From: Aurantiochytrium sp. KH105
Taxonomy: Eukaryota; Sar; Bigyra; Thraustochytrida; Thraustochytriidae
DNA: 64,000 bases
Direction of reading: 5' to 3'
Assembly (NCBI GenBank): GCA_003116975.1
Contig: BGKB01000226.1
Location: forward strand, 1-64,000
Positions 1 through 10,448 of the stretch are shown in pieces. Position 1 is the first letter of the stretch, and the number at the start of each line of letters is the position of its first letter. The notes under the pieces are model-generated. The model saw only the letters and a list, made by a program, of their open reading frames with translations. It did no database searches and was not told where the DNA came from. A program made the position numbers and the translations under genes.

Positions 1-32
1 AGTGTGTGTGCAAAAAGCAAAACAAAAAGAGG

Positions 33-1571
33 ATGTGGCCGGGCCTTGGGCCTGTGGCCCTTGTCTTGCTCCTGTTCCAGCTTGTCGTCAGCAGCGACAC
101 AGGCGACAAGGTCGCATTGGGCGACGAAACCTTAACCCCGACGTCCTGGGCTGCTGTGTCCAAGGAGACAACCTCGACTGCGCTTTTGGACGTGGGACCG
201 CTGCAAGATGCAAAGCTCGATGCCTCGTCATGGCGCTGTCCGTTCGACGAGGAGGAAGACGGAGACGGCGACGGAGAGACAGCCAGCACCACGTGTGAAG
301 CTACGCGCGAAGGGAAGTCGTGCTCGCGTAAGCAACGAGGCGACGTAATCTTCTTTGTACACACGAGCCATGAGACGGGCGACGCACCTTCAACGGCACG
401 CTGCGCAATTGAGAGCGCAGCTCGTGCGAATCCAGGAGCGCGCATTCGTGTCGTTTCTGGGACGTGGACTAGCCTTGGTGGCCTCGAGACAGAGTTGCCA
501 AAGGTTCGCCTCGTCCGCGTATCGTTGGAGGATATTTTTGGCGTCCTCCCTTCACTCCAACGTTGGTATTCGTCTCGAGTCTGGGCATCCGGGCATCAGT
601 TCCATCATCTTTCAGACGCATTGCGACTCGCGCTCCTCTACGGATGTGGCGGAAGCTATCTCGACACGGACGTTATTAGTGTGCGGGATTTAAGCGAGGT
701 CCAGGCGCGAGCCTTTGTTGGGCTCGAACAGCAGGCCGATCCTCTTCATGGTCGCGCGTTTTCCATTTGCAACGCGGTGATGCGCTTTCAAGACAGACGG
801 AGGACCTTTGTACGTCGCTTGATTGAGCAGTTCATTGAGTCCTTTGACGCCAATGGCTATTTTGGCTCAAACGGGCCTCAACTCTTGAGTCGAGCCTGGA
901 AGACCCGCGAGGGCGCCGAGGCAAAGCTTGACACCGTGCACCTTTTGCCAGAGCGCGCCTTTTACGTCGTTCCGTGGCACGAGGTTGGGTCTCTTTTTGA
1001 CGATCGTGTCGACCTCGACGCTCGCTTAGCGCCGCAATCGAGCGAGTCATTTCCTGTGTTGGGCATACATCTTTGGCAAAGTCAAGTGCGTGGCCAGCTT
1101 GATCACGTAGGCCAGGATTACCGCAATGCCCCGATTGGCAAAGTTTTTAGGCGCTATTGCCCAAGGACGTTCAAAAGTCAGTGGCCAGGGCCTCACGCTG
1201 AAGTGACTGCTGACTTTATAATTAGAATCGAGCACCCGACCAGCGGCTTGCAGGTTTACGGGGCTGGTCCCATCTCGGTGCGCGTAAATGTTGAGGCGCG
1301 CAATGAAGCTATGCGCCATTTGCTAGAACGTCGCGCCGCGACCTCACGACTCTGTCTGGGATTGCAGGGACATCAAGCCGCGTGTCATCCGCTGACAGCG
1401 TCAGCGCTCTCTGTTGAGAATCCGGGTCCTGGATTTTACACGCTCGAAGTCCGACTTTGTATGACAGAAGGCGAATCGGAAGCGCCATCGCCTTTGTCAT
1501 CTTCATGCGTGCGAGCGCTCTCAAGTTTTTCGGTCGACTTCCACTCCATCCAGGCCGGGGCATCTCTTTGA
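33..1571 (+). CDS. A4GALT-like glycosyltransferase (DXD sugar-binding family), 512 aa
   Basis: Probable Golgi type II glycosyltransferase of the Gly_transf_sug (GT32) family that includes lactosylceramide alpha-1,4-galactosyltransferase. The first ATG, at 33, opens directly into a hydrophobic signal-anchor (about residues 5-20, VALVLLLFQLVVSS), which supports this start. The hallmark block reads SDALRLALLYGCGGSYLDTD with the DXD metal/nucleotide-sugar motif at residues 211-213. It is followed by an NGPQLLSRAWK segment that matches the GPQLLTR block of animal A4GALT. About 200 residues of less conserved C-terminus follow. The donor and acceptor cannot be read from sequence; galactose or GlcNAc transfer is only a family expectation. 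Only 32 bases lie upstream in the window, so an upstream exon cannot be excluded. Next gene downstream is 14-3-3, same strand, 2.6 kb away. Confidence 0.85.
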   Translation: MWPGLGPVALVLLLFQLVVSSDTGDKVALGDETLTPTSWAAVSKETTSTALLDVGPLQDAKLDASSWRCPFDEEEDGDGDGETASTTCEATREGKSCSRKQRGDVIFFVHTSHETGDAPSTARCAIESAARANPGARIRVVSGTWTSLGGLETELPKVRLVRVSLEDIFGVLPSLQRWYSSRVWASGHQFHHLSDALRLALLYGCGGSYLDTDVISVRDLSEVQARAFVGLEQQADPLHGRAFSICNAVMRFQDRRRTFVRRLIEQFIESFDANGYFGSNGPQLLSRAWKTREGAEAKLDTVHLLPERAFYVVPWHEVGSLFDDRVDLDARLAPQSSESFPVLGIHLWQSQVRGQLDHVGQDYRNAPIGKVFRRYCPRTFKSQWPGPHAEVTADFIIRIEHPTSGLQVYGAGPISVRVNVEARNEAMRHLLERRAATSRLCLGLQGHQAACHPLTASALSVENPGPGFYTLEVRLCMTEGESEAPSPLSSSCVRALSSFSVDFHSIQAGASL

Positions 1572-2897
1572 ATTTGTTTTATATTGGGGTCGCAAATGAA
1601 GAAGAAGAAAACGGAAAAAAAGAAAGGAAAATTGAAAACTGGAAACGAACATGAACAACGGAATCGAAAATGAGAAGCGGACCCTTTGGAGCTAACGTTC
1701 AACCAAATTTCATAACACGCGGTGTAGATCTGACCATGCTCATACGAATAACGTGAGCAGAGATTTCGTCCCAATTTCGTCCCGTTTTATGTGGCTAGCC
1801 AGGGATAATCAGTCAATTGTTCAAACAAAACAAATAAAATCGTGTCGCATATCGGTCGATACAATCCAGGTCAAAGACCGTTTGGCTGTCACTTCCAAGC
1901 CACCTTTCGCAAGTGGAACCAGCTGTGCCACTGCCTGCCGAAAGTTCATAGAGAAAGAGGATCGGCCTGTTTCACGCCACATCGGTAAGATCCAGTCCGC
2001 ATGACCGTCTGACGGCAACGGGTCGTTGATTTAGTTTATTCATCTTCTGCTTTCCCTCGTACTTTTTGATCTCTCTCCCTCGATTCCTCCCTTGCGCACG
2101 CGCACTCGTCTTTTTACACAGTCAGCTGCAGATCGAGAGCACGAATGACGCCAGCGCGTCGACCGTTAAAAATGGCTAACGGATTTCGCCAGTGCTCTCC
2201 CTCTGCGGCCCCACTGAACATTCTCCCGTTATGGTCCTCTACCCGTCAAGGATATCTTCGGCCCTTCCTCTCTCGGGTCTTATTTAAAAACATTTTAATT
2301 CCCCGTTTACCCTTCCACTGACCGTTTTCACCCACGCTTTCCACGTTTTCACGCCGCCGCATCATCGCCATGTCCAGTGGAGAGACTACTTCTAGCTCCA
2401 TCTTCACAGTCTTGCGCTGCTTTTCCCGAACGCTACCACCACCTCCTCTGATTTTTTTCGGTGGCAGTGAAGCACCACTCCGCAGAGGACGCTGCGGGAA
2501 AGTCTGGCGTGAGCCGCGCGCCGCGGAGAACGCGACTTGCACGGCGCGTGGCAAATGGTGCAAAGGCGCTGTGCAAGTGCAGAATGGGCGCGGCAAGTGG
2601 CGCAAAGCGCGGGGAAGCGTAGCGGCGCCAAAACGGAGAGAGAGAGAGTTTAGATAGATACTAGTCAGACAAGGAAAGAAAGAAAGAAAGAAAGGAGACA
2701 GACGGGCGAGAGAGGCGCGACGAGACGGACGCGACGGGGAGGCAGACAGAACAGAAGCGAGGTACGTACGCTGCGCGGCGGCGCGGGCGCGCGGGGGCGG
2801 GCGCGCGGGGCGGGCGCGAGGGGAGGTCGCGCGCGCGCGCGAGGGTGGCGGCGCGGTCGCGCGCGCGCGGTGGCGGCGGCGCGGACGGTTGGATACG

Positions 2898-2921
2898 TGG
2901 ATGGATGGATGGATGGATGGA
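2898..2921. repeat. (TGGA)6 microsatellite
   Basis: Six perfect TGGA units followed by a degenerate TGAA unit, about 1.3 kb upstream of the 14-3-3 start codon. Confidence 0.95.
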
Positions 2922-3412
2922 TGAATGGCTGCATGGGTGCATGGATTCAAACGGAGCGGACGCCCGACCGACCGGCTGCGCGCGAGGAGACGCGCGGAGG
3001 CGAGAGCAGCGGCGCATGCGGAGGCGCTTCTGCGCCGCGCCGTGGTCGTACGCCTGCCTGGCCGGCTCGCGCGGCGGCGGCGAGCTTGCCGACGGCCGCC
3101 TGCCTGGCTGCCTTCGTCGGCAGGGATAAAAATGCCAACCATGACATACATACACGACGACCACGTCGCGAGCGAACCAGGCTGGCACGAAGCTCTGGCC
3201 GCGCGCGGACGAGGGGCGCCGCGCGCGCGAGGGCTCTCCGGGCAGCGCCGCGGCCGCTCCCGGCCGCGCTCGCGCGGCCGCTCGGCGCCCGCGGCCGCGC
3301 GGCTGAGGCAGAGGCGGAGAGAATGGCCGAAAGCAGGCGGGCGGGCAGGCAGGAATAAAGGCGAAGAAGCAGGAGGAGCCGAGCCTCCGCGTCGGTCGGT
3401 GACCGACCAGAC

Positions 3413-3464
3413 GAACGAACGAACGAACGATCGATCGATCGATCGATCGATCGATCGAACGAAC
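3413..3464. repeat. Compound microsatellite (GAAC)4(GATC)7(GAAC)2
   Basis: Four GAAC units (3413-3428) run into seven GATC units (3429-3456) and then two more GAAC units. The GATC block is its own reverse complement, so it forms a 28-nt perfect palindrome inside the 14-3-3 upstream region. Confidence 0.95.
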
Positions 3465-4181
3465 AGCCGCCCGAGCGGACGTCGGCGCGGGGACGAGCCC
3501 CTGCCGAGCACGCGAACAAGCAGCAGCCGCGCGGACGCAACCCGAAGGAAGAGGCGGAGAGCGCGCCGAGATCGGGAGGACGGCTGGCAGGCGAGGCGAG
3601 GCGAGGCAGCCTTTTCTGTCGGTTGGAGAGGGAGAGAAAAAGCAGCTGCCCTGCGCGAGCTAAAGCTCACCCACTCGCTCACTCCCCCAGCCAGCCAGCC
3701 AGCCGCGGAGCCGCGTCCATTCCGGCGGGCGGCGCATCGACTCCCTCTGGGCTTCGATCGTCCCCGCCCTCCTGCTTGTCTGCGCGCGTGCCTGCATGCC
3801 CGGTTGCTCGCGAAGCTAGCTAGCTGCTCAGCCGCTGGATCCTGCCTGCGCGGCCGCCGAACGGCATGTGTGCACAGACAGGGTGGAGGGGGAAACGGAG
3901 CGTCAGTGGGAGGGATTCCGCGCGGCAGCAAGCAAGCAAGCAAGATCGGGAGAGAGAGAGAGAGGGTAGTGGAGAGAGTGGAGATGAGAGGGGGCCCAGG
4001 GAAGGAACGAAGGGGAAAGGGGGGAAGAGGCTCACGCGTACATTGCAGACGATGATGAAGCATCGAACGACTGACTGATGATTCAATGCGCAACGAATGA
4101 ACCAACCAACCAACCAACAGCTATCCAAAAGCACAGACAAACCAAAAAAAGCAAGCAGCAAAGCAACTTTCGGAAGGAAAA

Positions 4182-4946
4182 ATGGAGTCCTACATCTCTG
4201 ACCTCTCGCGCGATGACTGCGTGTACCACGCCCGCCTCGCCGAACAGGCGGAGCGCTACGACGATATGGTCCTGTACATGAAGGCCGTGGCCCAGGGCGA
4301 CCGCGAACTCTCGGTCGAGGAGCGCAACCTTTTGAGTGTGGCGTACAAAAATGTGATCGGCGCCCGCCGCGCTAGCTGGCGCGTGCTCTCGTCCATCGAG
4401 GCCAAGGAGAAGATGAAGGGCGATGACTCCAAGGTCTCCAAGGTCTCGGCCTACCGCAAGAAGGTCGAGGACGAGCTCGACGACGTTTGCGACGAGATCC
4501 TCAACATCATCAAGGACAACCTCATTCCTCAGGCCGAGAACATGAAGGGCCCCGAGAAGGCCGAATCCCAGGTCTTCTATTACAAGATGAGCGGCGACTA
4601 CCACCGCTACCTGGCCGAGTTTAAGCTTGACGAGATGCGCCGGGACTGCGCCGAGGCTGCCCTCGACTCCTACAAGCAGGCTCAGACCATTGCCGAGGAC
4701 CCAGAGGACGGTCTCCCGCCCACCCACCCCATCCGCCTTGGTCTCGCCCTCAACCTGTCGGTCTTTTACTACGAGATTCTCGCAGAGCAGGAGCAGGCTT
4801 GCGACCTCGCCAAGCGGGCCTTCGATAGCGCCATTGCCGAGCTTGACTCTCTCCAGGAGGAGTCCTACAAGGATGCCACCCTCATCATGCAGCTTCTCCG
4901 TGACAACCTCACTCTCTGGACCAGCGATGGCGAGGAGAAGGAGTAA
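4182..4946 (+). CDS. 14-3-3 phosphoserine/threonine-binding adaptor, 254 aa
   Basis: A complete single-exon 14-3-3 protein, of usual family length (about 245-255). These dimeric cytosolic adaptors bind phosphorylated client proteins and control kinase, transport and cell-cycle signalling. The family blocks are all visible: the N-terminal dimer helix [16 protein letters not shown], the groove helix [19 protein letters not shown] carrying the conserved Lys and Arg phosphate ligands, [14 protein letters not shown], and the late [15 protein letters not shown] and LLRDNLTLW blocks. The tail is short and acidic (DGEEKE). The ATG sits in a purine-rich context (AAAAATGG). An AATAAA occurs at 4982-4987, 36 nt past the stop, and may be a poly(A) signal. 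The gene is preceded by an unusually GC-rich, microsatellite-rich leader. The opposite strand is also open here, which is a codon-bias shadow. Confidence 0.98.
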   Translation: MESYISDLSRDDCVYHARLAEQAERYDDMVLYMKAVAQGDRELSVEERNLLSVAYKNVIGARRASWRVLSSIEAKEKMKGDDSKVSKVSAYRKKVEDELDDVCDEILNIIKDNLIPQAENMKGPEKAESQVFYYKMSGDYHRYLAEFKLDEMRRDCAEAALDSYKQAQTIAEDPEDGLPPTHPIRLGLALNLSVFYYEILAEQEQACDLAKRAFDSAIAELDSLQEESYKDATLIMQLLRDNLTLWTSDGEEKE

Positions 4947-5650
4947 ATGCTGCACTACATCCCTGAGACACACTCTTAACCAATAAAACACCCTAGCTGG
5001 GATACGCTAGGACGCTTTGCACACGATTTGTTTGCTTTTTTTGCGTTTCGTGAAAATCATCTCTTACTTGCATTCTTAATTTGCCTTTTGTATCATTTCA
5101 CGATGTCACGAGAATAGTTTCTTGTAACGCGTACTGTACCTGATGGCGATACAATTTTTTCCCTTGCTCAGTTATGTACGCATTGCTGGCCTTGAGTGTC
5201 TAGAAAATGTTTCGCTTTTCTGATCGTGCCGAGATCGTTAATGAAGACAAGGAAGAAGTCGCTCTCGCCACTGCTGGGAAACTGCTCTTGCTTGAAGTCC
5301 TCCTTTTCCATTAGAAAGGTTGTTACGGAATAAAAGCATCTCGCTCAACGTCTCAATCACAAATTTAGGCTTTTTAGAGTCACGAATAATAACGAGCCGA
5401 GTTCAAAGAGATCTCAGAGCGTTGAGTCGCGCGACGTTGTAGGTTGCCCATTCTAAACTTTGCAGAGAACCCCCACAACACTAGCATCCCCTTCATCGCA
5501 GGCTCAAGGGAGGGCCCTGCTCGCAAGACTCGTGACGCACGCTTCATGCTCTCGTCTGCCCATGAGGAGAAGTGCGGTCTGTTTTTCCGGCTCGCGATCC
5601 CTCCTCATCGGCGAAGCAGACGATAATCATTGCAACGGAGACTCATTCGT
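4947..5650. other. Convergent intergenic spacer
   Basis: This lies between the stops of the 14-3-3 gene (+) and the coiled-coil gene (-). It is AT-richer than its neighbours. AATAAA occurs at 4982-4987 and again near 5328. I see no other gene, RNA or repeat. Confidence 0.6.
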
Positions 5651-8600
5651 CTAATTTGCATGACTATCCATCTGTGAATTCAGCTGCGCAAGAGCCCGCT
5701 CCAGCTCAGCTTGAGCTTCCATCTGCTCCCGTCGCAAGCGATCGAGAGCGTCGCCGCTCGCGGGCGTCGGTTTCGCCACCCTTGCTGCCTCTGGAACCTC
5801 GTGCTCTGCGACTGTAGGAACACGCGAGTGGGCGAGCATGCGAGCCTCTTCCTTTCCACGCCATGACTCGAGCTCCCGCCCTATTTCGTTTTCGTAATAC
5901 ATGAGCGCATGCCGAAGTTCCTCAAAAGCATCTTCCTCTGCAACGGTCGCTCGTCGCGGTCCCTCGACCGGAGGGATTTGGATGCGAAAGGCAGGATCCC
6001 GACGTTCTTTTGTAAACGTTCTCCACAATACCTTCCATATCTCTTCCCGAGACGAAGCCGACACCAGCAAAGTTTGAACGGCTTCCGTCACCTCAACCAG
6101 CCCTTTCCAGTGCGTGCCACGTCCTAGTCGAAGCTTTCGGAGAATGTCAAAGGTCGCAGACTCAGCTTCGCTCTGTGCACCACGACACCGCTTGCAGAGC
6201 GAAACGACCAAAGTCACTACGCGTGCTACAGTTCGAAGACGGAGACGCCGTTTTCGTTGTGGCGGTGCATCCGGTGTGTTTGGCGAAGAAGTAGATATTT
6301 TATGCCTCCTGCTCTTGAATGGATTTGATGCCACGCGATCATGCGGTAGCAGTGGGCCGAAGAGACTGTCAACCCATTCGTGAAAGCTTTGCACTTCGTG
6401 CTCCAGCGTGTTCGTCTCGCTTATTCTGGGCGCTGCGCGAAGCTGGTCAATCCGCTGCAAGGCACTCATCAGGCACGTCATGGCAAGTTCCAAAGCACAA
6501 CGCATTGCCATCGCTCGCGCTTCGAGTTCTTTGAAGTCCCCATCGCCCGCCATCGTTTTCGATGCTATTGCCTGTAACGCTCTCTCCCCTGACAAGACAG
6601 CATGCTCATCAAGCTCACGCAACTGCCCATTGTGATTCACATCGTCATCTGAGAGCTTCGATTCGGGCCGCGACTGCCCCTGGAGCAACCGTCTTCTTGC
6701 CACGGAACCTAGCTGAGACTCGAGGGTCTTGACGCGCGCAGCAAGCGACTCCGCCGCGTGGGCTTTATGATCGAGCAAACGCCCTACCGTATCCGCCAGA
6801 TCTTCAAGGCTCGTTTCAACCTCGTACGAGGCAAGTTCTCTTACAGGGCGTACAAGGCAAGATCCCGTGAGACAGTCGAGTTGTGCGCGCAAAAGCCGGC
6901 GACGGACTGCGTGCGTTGCGCGTTGATACGTGTCTCGCTCCCGATGAAGCTCGCTTTCCATGGCCACAACACAATGGTGAGCTTCTTGAAGATCGGCATT
7001 TTGCGCCCTTGCGTGCGTTTTTGCTTCGCCAAGACGATCGCGTGTCTGGGCAACCTCCGTTTCCAGTTCGCGGATTTTCTGTTCCAGGCCTGCCACTTGC
7101 CCAAGCGCGTCCCGACTGCTGCTTTGCGCTATTTCGGCATCCCTTAGCGCCTTGGCAAGCCGAGACTTTGCGTCCGCGTGCATTCTTCCTAGCGCACGCA
7201 CAGACTCGAGCGCAGGTTGCACCTCTGCAGCGACCTCGCTGTTCTCGAGGCCAGTCGAGTGCAGACTACTGCTTCCCAGCTCTTCATCGGTCGCAAAAGA
7301 CGACTCTGATGCCGAGCATGCCTGGGTAACTTGAAGCTGCACAATTTGTAAGGATCGTTGAAAGTGCTCCGCGCGGGTCTCGAGCTCGCGCGCGCGTCCT
7401 TGCGTGGATTCCAGTTTGCTCTTCAGAGTCTTCTTTTCCTCCTCGAGACTCGCGATGAAGGCTTTTGTAGCCTTGAGATCTTCGCGAGTGCGCTCGAGGT
7501 CAATGTGCGTGGCCGCCCGATTCGCGCGTTCATTCGCATACGCGCCCAATTTTGCCTCTGCCTGGATGGCCCGCGCTTCTGCAGAGGCGAGCTGGTTCTT
7601 TACAGACTGCAAGCTCGATTCTAGTGCTCCGCAACGCGTGAGTTGCTCTCGCTCAGCCTTTTGCGCAGCCGCCAGCTCTTGACGAACGCCATCGAGCTCC
7701 GTCTCGGCCTCTTCAAGGCGTTCGGAAAAAAGTTGCGCTCGGGCGGCAGCGCCTTCGACCTGAAGCAAACGCGACTCAACCTTGTCCTTCTCCGCAGCAA
7801 GGCGGCGACTGCGGGACAGAGCCTCTTCGAGCTCCTTCTTAAGTTCTTCAATATGTTTTTGACGAGCAGCGGCAAGCTCGCTCCGCTGCACAGACACGTC
7901 GGTTAGGGCCGCTTTGTTCTGCGCAAGCTCTTCATTGACACTGGCATGCTCCTTTTCAAGATGCTTAACTTGAGCGCGAAGCTCGGCACAGGTTTCGGCG
8001 CTGCGACTCGCCACTTCGTCCCTCATCTTGTTTGCCTGCCGCGCCTCTTGCAACGCAACGTCACGCGCGTGCTCTGCTGCATGCAATTTTCGCCGCGTCT
8101 CTTCAAAGGCCTCCGAACCCGATAGAACTGTATCCTTTGCCTTAGTTTCTGCAAGCTTTCGAAGCTTGCGCTCTTGTGCGAGATCGTTCTCTAATCCTTC
8201 AAGTGCCTTGCGGAGCGCCTTTGAACCGACAACTTCTTCTTCAGCTGCTTGCTTTGCAGCCCAGAGTTCTACGTCCTTGCGAGCCATATCTTCGTGAACG
8301 GCCTCGAGCTCGCGAGCTTGTTCACGCACTGTGGCCTTTAGGTGATGAGCTTGCTCAACAGAGCTCCCGCCCTTGAGGCGAGGCTGCGGAACTTCGTCGT
8401 AAGGAGAAGTCCCAAAGCCCCCTCGCCGGTTCCCATGTCGTCCACGATGTTGCTGATTATATCCTGTCCGCTTGACTGATCCGGGGTTTGACGATGACTC
8501 TAGCGGTGAAGACGGAGAGGAAGACGCGTTGCTTTCTGCAAGCCTTCGTACATCTTCGAGGAGGTCTCGCGTAAGGTCCACAGAGAGCACCTCGTCTTCT

Positions 8601-8959
8601 TCGGTGTGCTGGGACCAAGAGCCCGGACTCATTAGCAAGTCTTCGCGTGATGTTCGCGGGCGTTGGCGCCCTCGTCTCACGCTACTGTCTTTTCCTCTGT
8701 TCGCAGCGGCAGCGGTGCCTGGACGCTGCTGTGACGGTGACCGCGACTGCGGTGAGGTCCAGACGGGAGCCCAACCATCACCAACATTGTCATCCCTTGC
8801 TTTCGACAAGAGCGAACCTCTTTCACCCGTATATAGAGCGCGCGCAGACCTGTCTGGGTTACGCGCAGAGAGGGGTCGCTCCTTGCTACGTGTGTGTGGG
8901 AGCGCTTCCCCCAGAGACAGAAAGTACGCGTCGACGTCAACGTCCTCGACGTCGTCCAT
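5651..8959 (-). CDS. Long coiled-coil protein of unknown function, 1102 aa
   Basis: Not assignable to a named family. The frame extends a further 67 codons upstream, but that part begins with GTG and reads through a CTTTG-repeat leader. The ATG at 8959 (MDDVEDVDVDAYFLSLGEAL) is the likely start. Residues about 1-200 are Ser/Arg/Gly-rich and look disordered. Residues about 205-720 are almost continuous heptad-like Glu/Lys/Leu/Ala coiled coil (for example LEKEHASVNEELAQNKAAL and AEKDKVESRLLQVEGAAARA). A Cys/Arg-containing, more globular-looking C-terminal third ends in another short coiled coil. This layout resembles centrosomal, ciliary or Golgi tether proteins, but no signature domain is visible. 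The EF-hand-like gene follows upstream on the same strand 334 bp away. Confidence 0.8.
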   Translation of the reverse strand: MDDVEDVDVDAYFLSLGEALPHTRSKERPLSARNPDRSARALYTGERGSLLSKARDDNVGDGWAPVWTSPQSRSPSQQRPGTAAAANRGKDSSVRRGRQRPRTSREDLLMSPGSWSQHTEEDEVLSVDLTRDLLEDVRRLAESNASSSPSSPLESSSNPGSVKRTGYNQQHRGRHGNRRGGFGTSPYDEVPQPRLKGGSSVEQAHHLKATVREQARELEAVHEDMARKDVELWAAKQAAEEEVVGSKALRKALEGLENDLAQERKLRKLAETKAKDTVLSGSEAFEETRRKLHAAEHARDVALQEARQANKMRDEVASRSAETCAELRAQVKHLEKEHASVNEELAQNKAALTDVSVQRSELAAARQKHIEELKKELEEALSRSRRLAAEKDKVESRLLQVEGAAARAQLFSERLEEAETELDGVRQELAAAQKAEREQLTRCGALESSLQSVKNQLASAEARAIQAEAKLGAYANERANRAATHIDLERTREDLKATKAFIASLEEEKKTLKSKLESTQGRARELETRAEHFQRSLQIVQLQVTQACSASESSFATDEELGSSSLHSTGLENSEVAAEVQPALESVRALGRMHADAKSRLAKALRDAEIAQSSSRDALGQVAGLEQKIRELETEVAQTRDRLGEAKTHARAQNADLQEAHHCVVAMESELHRERDTYQRATHAVRRRLLRAQLDCLTGSCLVRPVRELASYEVETSLEDLADTVGRLLDHKAHAAESLAARVKTLESQLGSVARRRLLQGQSRPESKLSDDDVNHNGQLRELDEHAVLSGERALQAIASKTMAGDGDFKELEARAMAMRCALELAMTCLMSALQRIDQLRAAPRISETNTLEHEVQSFHEWVDSLFGPLLPHDRVASNPFKSRRHKISTSSPNTPDAPPQRKRRLRLRTVARVVTLVVSLCKRCRGAQSEAESATFDILRKLRLGRGTHWKGLVEVTEAVQTLLVSASSREEIWKVLWRTFTKERRDPAFRIQIPPVEGPRRATVAEEDAFEELRHALMYYENEIGRELESWRGKEEARMLAHSRVPTVAEHEVPEAARVAKPTPASGDALDRLRREQMEAQAELERALAQLNSQMDSHAN

Positions 8960-9293
8960 CTTGGTTGTTTGCTTGTTTACTTTGCTTTGCTTTGCTTTGC
9001 TTTGCATTTCTTCGAATTTTGCTTTGTTTTTCCGCGAGACCAGTCCACAAGACCAAATGAAAATTTTGAAGGCACGGCCAGTACGGTGACGATCAAGATG
9101 CAGAATGCGCTGCAACGATGCATAGCCGCAAGTGTCCGCGCGCTTAGTCGCGAGCTGCACGTTATCGACTTTCTCCAGCTACGTTTTGAAAGCGTTACTT
9201 TTCGCATGGACGGAAAACAAAAGAAGAAGCAGAATGCTGATACACTGTAAAAATGTTAGACCCATGGTCTCGTGGATTGACAGTCTGTCAGAT
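8960..9293. other. Spacer with (CTTTG)n leader repeat
   Basis: A 334-bp gap between two minus-strand genes. It holds four to five tandem CTTTG units at about 8981-9004, only about 25 nt upstream of the coiled-coil start codon (CAAAG on the coding strand). It is otherwise unremarkable. Confidence 0.7.
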
Positions 9294-10448
9294 TTAATCG
9301 GCCATAAATAGTACACTAGGAGCAATAGCAGTCGTAACCTGGACCCGCTTGCGCAAAGCGGTGTAAAAGTCAAGAAAATCGCAGACGAAAATTGCATTGC
9401 GGTCATCCATGTCGAAGGAAGAAAAAATGCGCGAAAGTAAATTGGTCTGATTTGTAAGCCCACTTGACCGCAGGGCGCTCACAAACGAGGCGCGATCAAT
9501 ATGCCCCTCAGCAGTCACCTCCGGGTCAAGGTGCTTGCGAAGCTGCGTCGTCGAGACAACGCGTAAGCGGGGCAAGCCCTCGAGTGCCGAAGCAACTTGC
9601 TTTCGCATCGCACGGCGCCGTTCTCGTTCGCGAAGTGGTGCTTCAAGAAGATCCAAGGCTTCTTTCGACGTCGGCGCACTCTGCACAAGCGCAGAATAGT
9701 GCTCGAGCTCGACCATGCGGGTCTTTGGCCATTGCTTCACCTCTCCGGACACAATGAGACGCCCCGGACCCGCAGATTGAGGGCGAAGCGGAGCTACAGA
9801 CTTGTTCGGTCTCGAAAGATTCACGCTGGATCTCTTTGGAACCATGTAATGCGGCATTGGCCCTCCTTCCGTCGGAACAAGCACGGCTCCTCGCCGACGA
9901 GCATGTTGCGCTGACTTTGGTCGAGTCGTCGAGCTAGTACAGGCACCGCCTAGCTGCACGTCAGGATCTTGGTGTTGCCAGCATCCTAGACGCCAGGCCG
10001 CCTTGCTTTGTTTCTTTGCTCGACGTGCTTGCTGCCATGCTTGACCTCGCGTCTTTGCTTCAGCGACGAGTTTTCCCTCGTCCGTATCCCTTTTCGCTTC
10101 ATTGGGCCATCGCCTTGTTGTTGTCGACTTGTCCTTGCGCCGCGGTCTCTTCGCCCGGTCGCGCACGAGTTCTGAAGTGCGATTCGCGCCATAAAGCGTC
10201 GAGATGCGGTGCGTACGCTCGAGTCGATCTCGTTCCGCTAGAAGTCGCGCGTCGCGCTCTTCCATGTCTGCCCGAACGCTGTTCTCGAGGACCTTGGCCA
10301 TGTATCTGTTGGTCTTGTGTTGCGGTACTCCCCAATTTACTGCTGCCTCAGTCCCTTGGTTTTTTGATCGTCGCCGCCTCCCATGGTTGCTGTACCCAAA
10401 CCCGAGCTGCGACGCCAAGGTGCCTGTCCGTGGCTCTGCACGCGGCAT
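9294..10448 (-). CDS. Basic protein with a degenerate C-terminal EF-hand, 384 aa
   Basis: Function unknown. The start is taken at the first ATG (10448); the frame opens further upstream only with a GTG. The N-terminal half is strongly basic and low in hydrophobic residues (Arg/Lys/Gln-rich, with a charged helix around MEERDARLLAERDRLERTH). The C-terminal 90 residues look like paired calcium-binding-type helices: DRASFVSALRSSG, then SRIFSSFDMDDRNAIFVCDF. The loop DMDDRNAIFVCD (about residues 346-357) keeps Asp at 1 and 3, Ile at 8 and Asp at 12. It lacks the Asp/Asn at 5 and the Gly at 6, so calcium binding is doubtful. It diverges from the Gln/His-rich gene across a 604-bp promoter region. 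It could be a microtubule- or cilium-associated protein; that is only a guess from composition. Confidence 0.7.
   Translation of the reverse strand: MPRAEPRTGTLASQLGFGYSNHGRRRRSKNQGTEAAVNWGVPQHKTNRYMAKVLENSVRADMEERDARLLAERDRLERTHRISTLYGANRTSELVRDRAKRPRRKDKSTTTRRWPNEAKRDTDEGKLVAEAKTRGQAWQQARRAKKQSKAAWRLGCWQHQDPDVQLGGACTSSTTRPKSAQHARRRGAVLVPTEGGPMPHYMVPKRSSVNLSRPNKSVAPLRPQSAGPGRLIVSGEVKQWPKTRMVELEHYSALVQSAPTSKEALDLLEAPLRERERRRAMRKQVASALEGLPRLRVVSTTQLRKHLDPEVTAEGHIDRASFVSALRSSGLTNQTNLLSRIFSSFDMDDRNAIFVCDFLDFYTALRKRVQVTTAIAPSVLFMAD

Larger units (their letters stand above)
1572..4181. other. Intergenic: glycosyltransferase 3' side and repeat-rich 14-3-3 leader
   Basis: There is no supported gene here. 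Bases 1572 to about 2245 are of mixed composition and look like 3' flank. From about 2370 to 4100 the sequence becomes very GC-rich with many short arrays: AAAG near 2675-2695, TGGA x6 at 2898-2921, GAAC/GATC at 3413-3464, CCAG near 3689-3703, GCAA near 3930-3942 and GA near 3950-3965. Long open frames on both strands read straight through these arrays as Arg/Ala/Ser/Pro-rich or periodic peptides and have no family signature. This is probably the promoter and leader of the 14-3-3 gene. Confidence 0.6.

Noticed and set aside
2246..4117. Long minus-strand open frame (623 codons) upstream of 14-3-3
   Set aside because: It is Arg/Ala/Ser/Pro-rich, reads through tetranucleotide arrays (periodic SIDR and IHPS units) and has no family signature. 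High GC content alone keeps it open.
4083..4991. Minus-strand frame antisense to 14-3-3
   Set aside because: Shadow of the strongly biased 14-3-3 codons; Leu/Val-rich with no domain.
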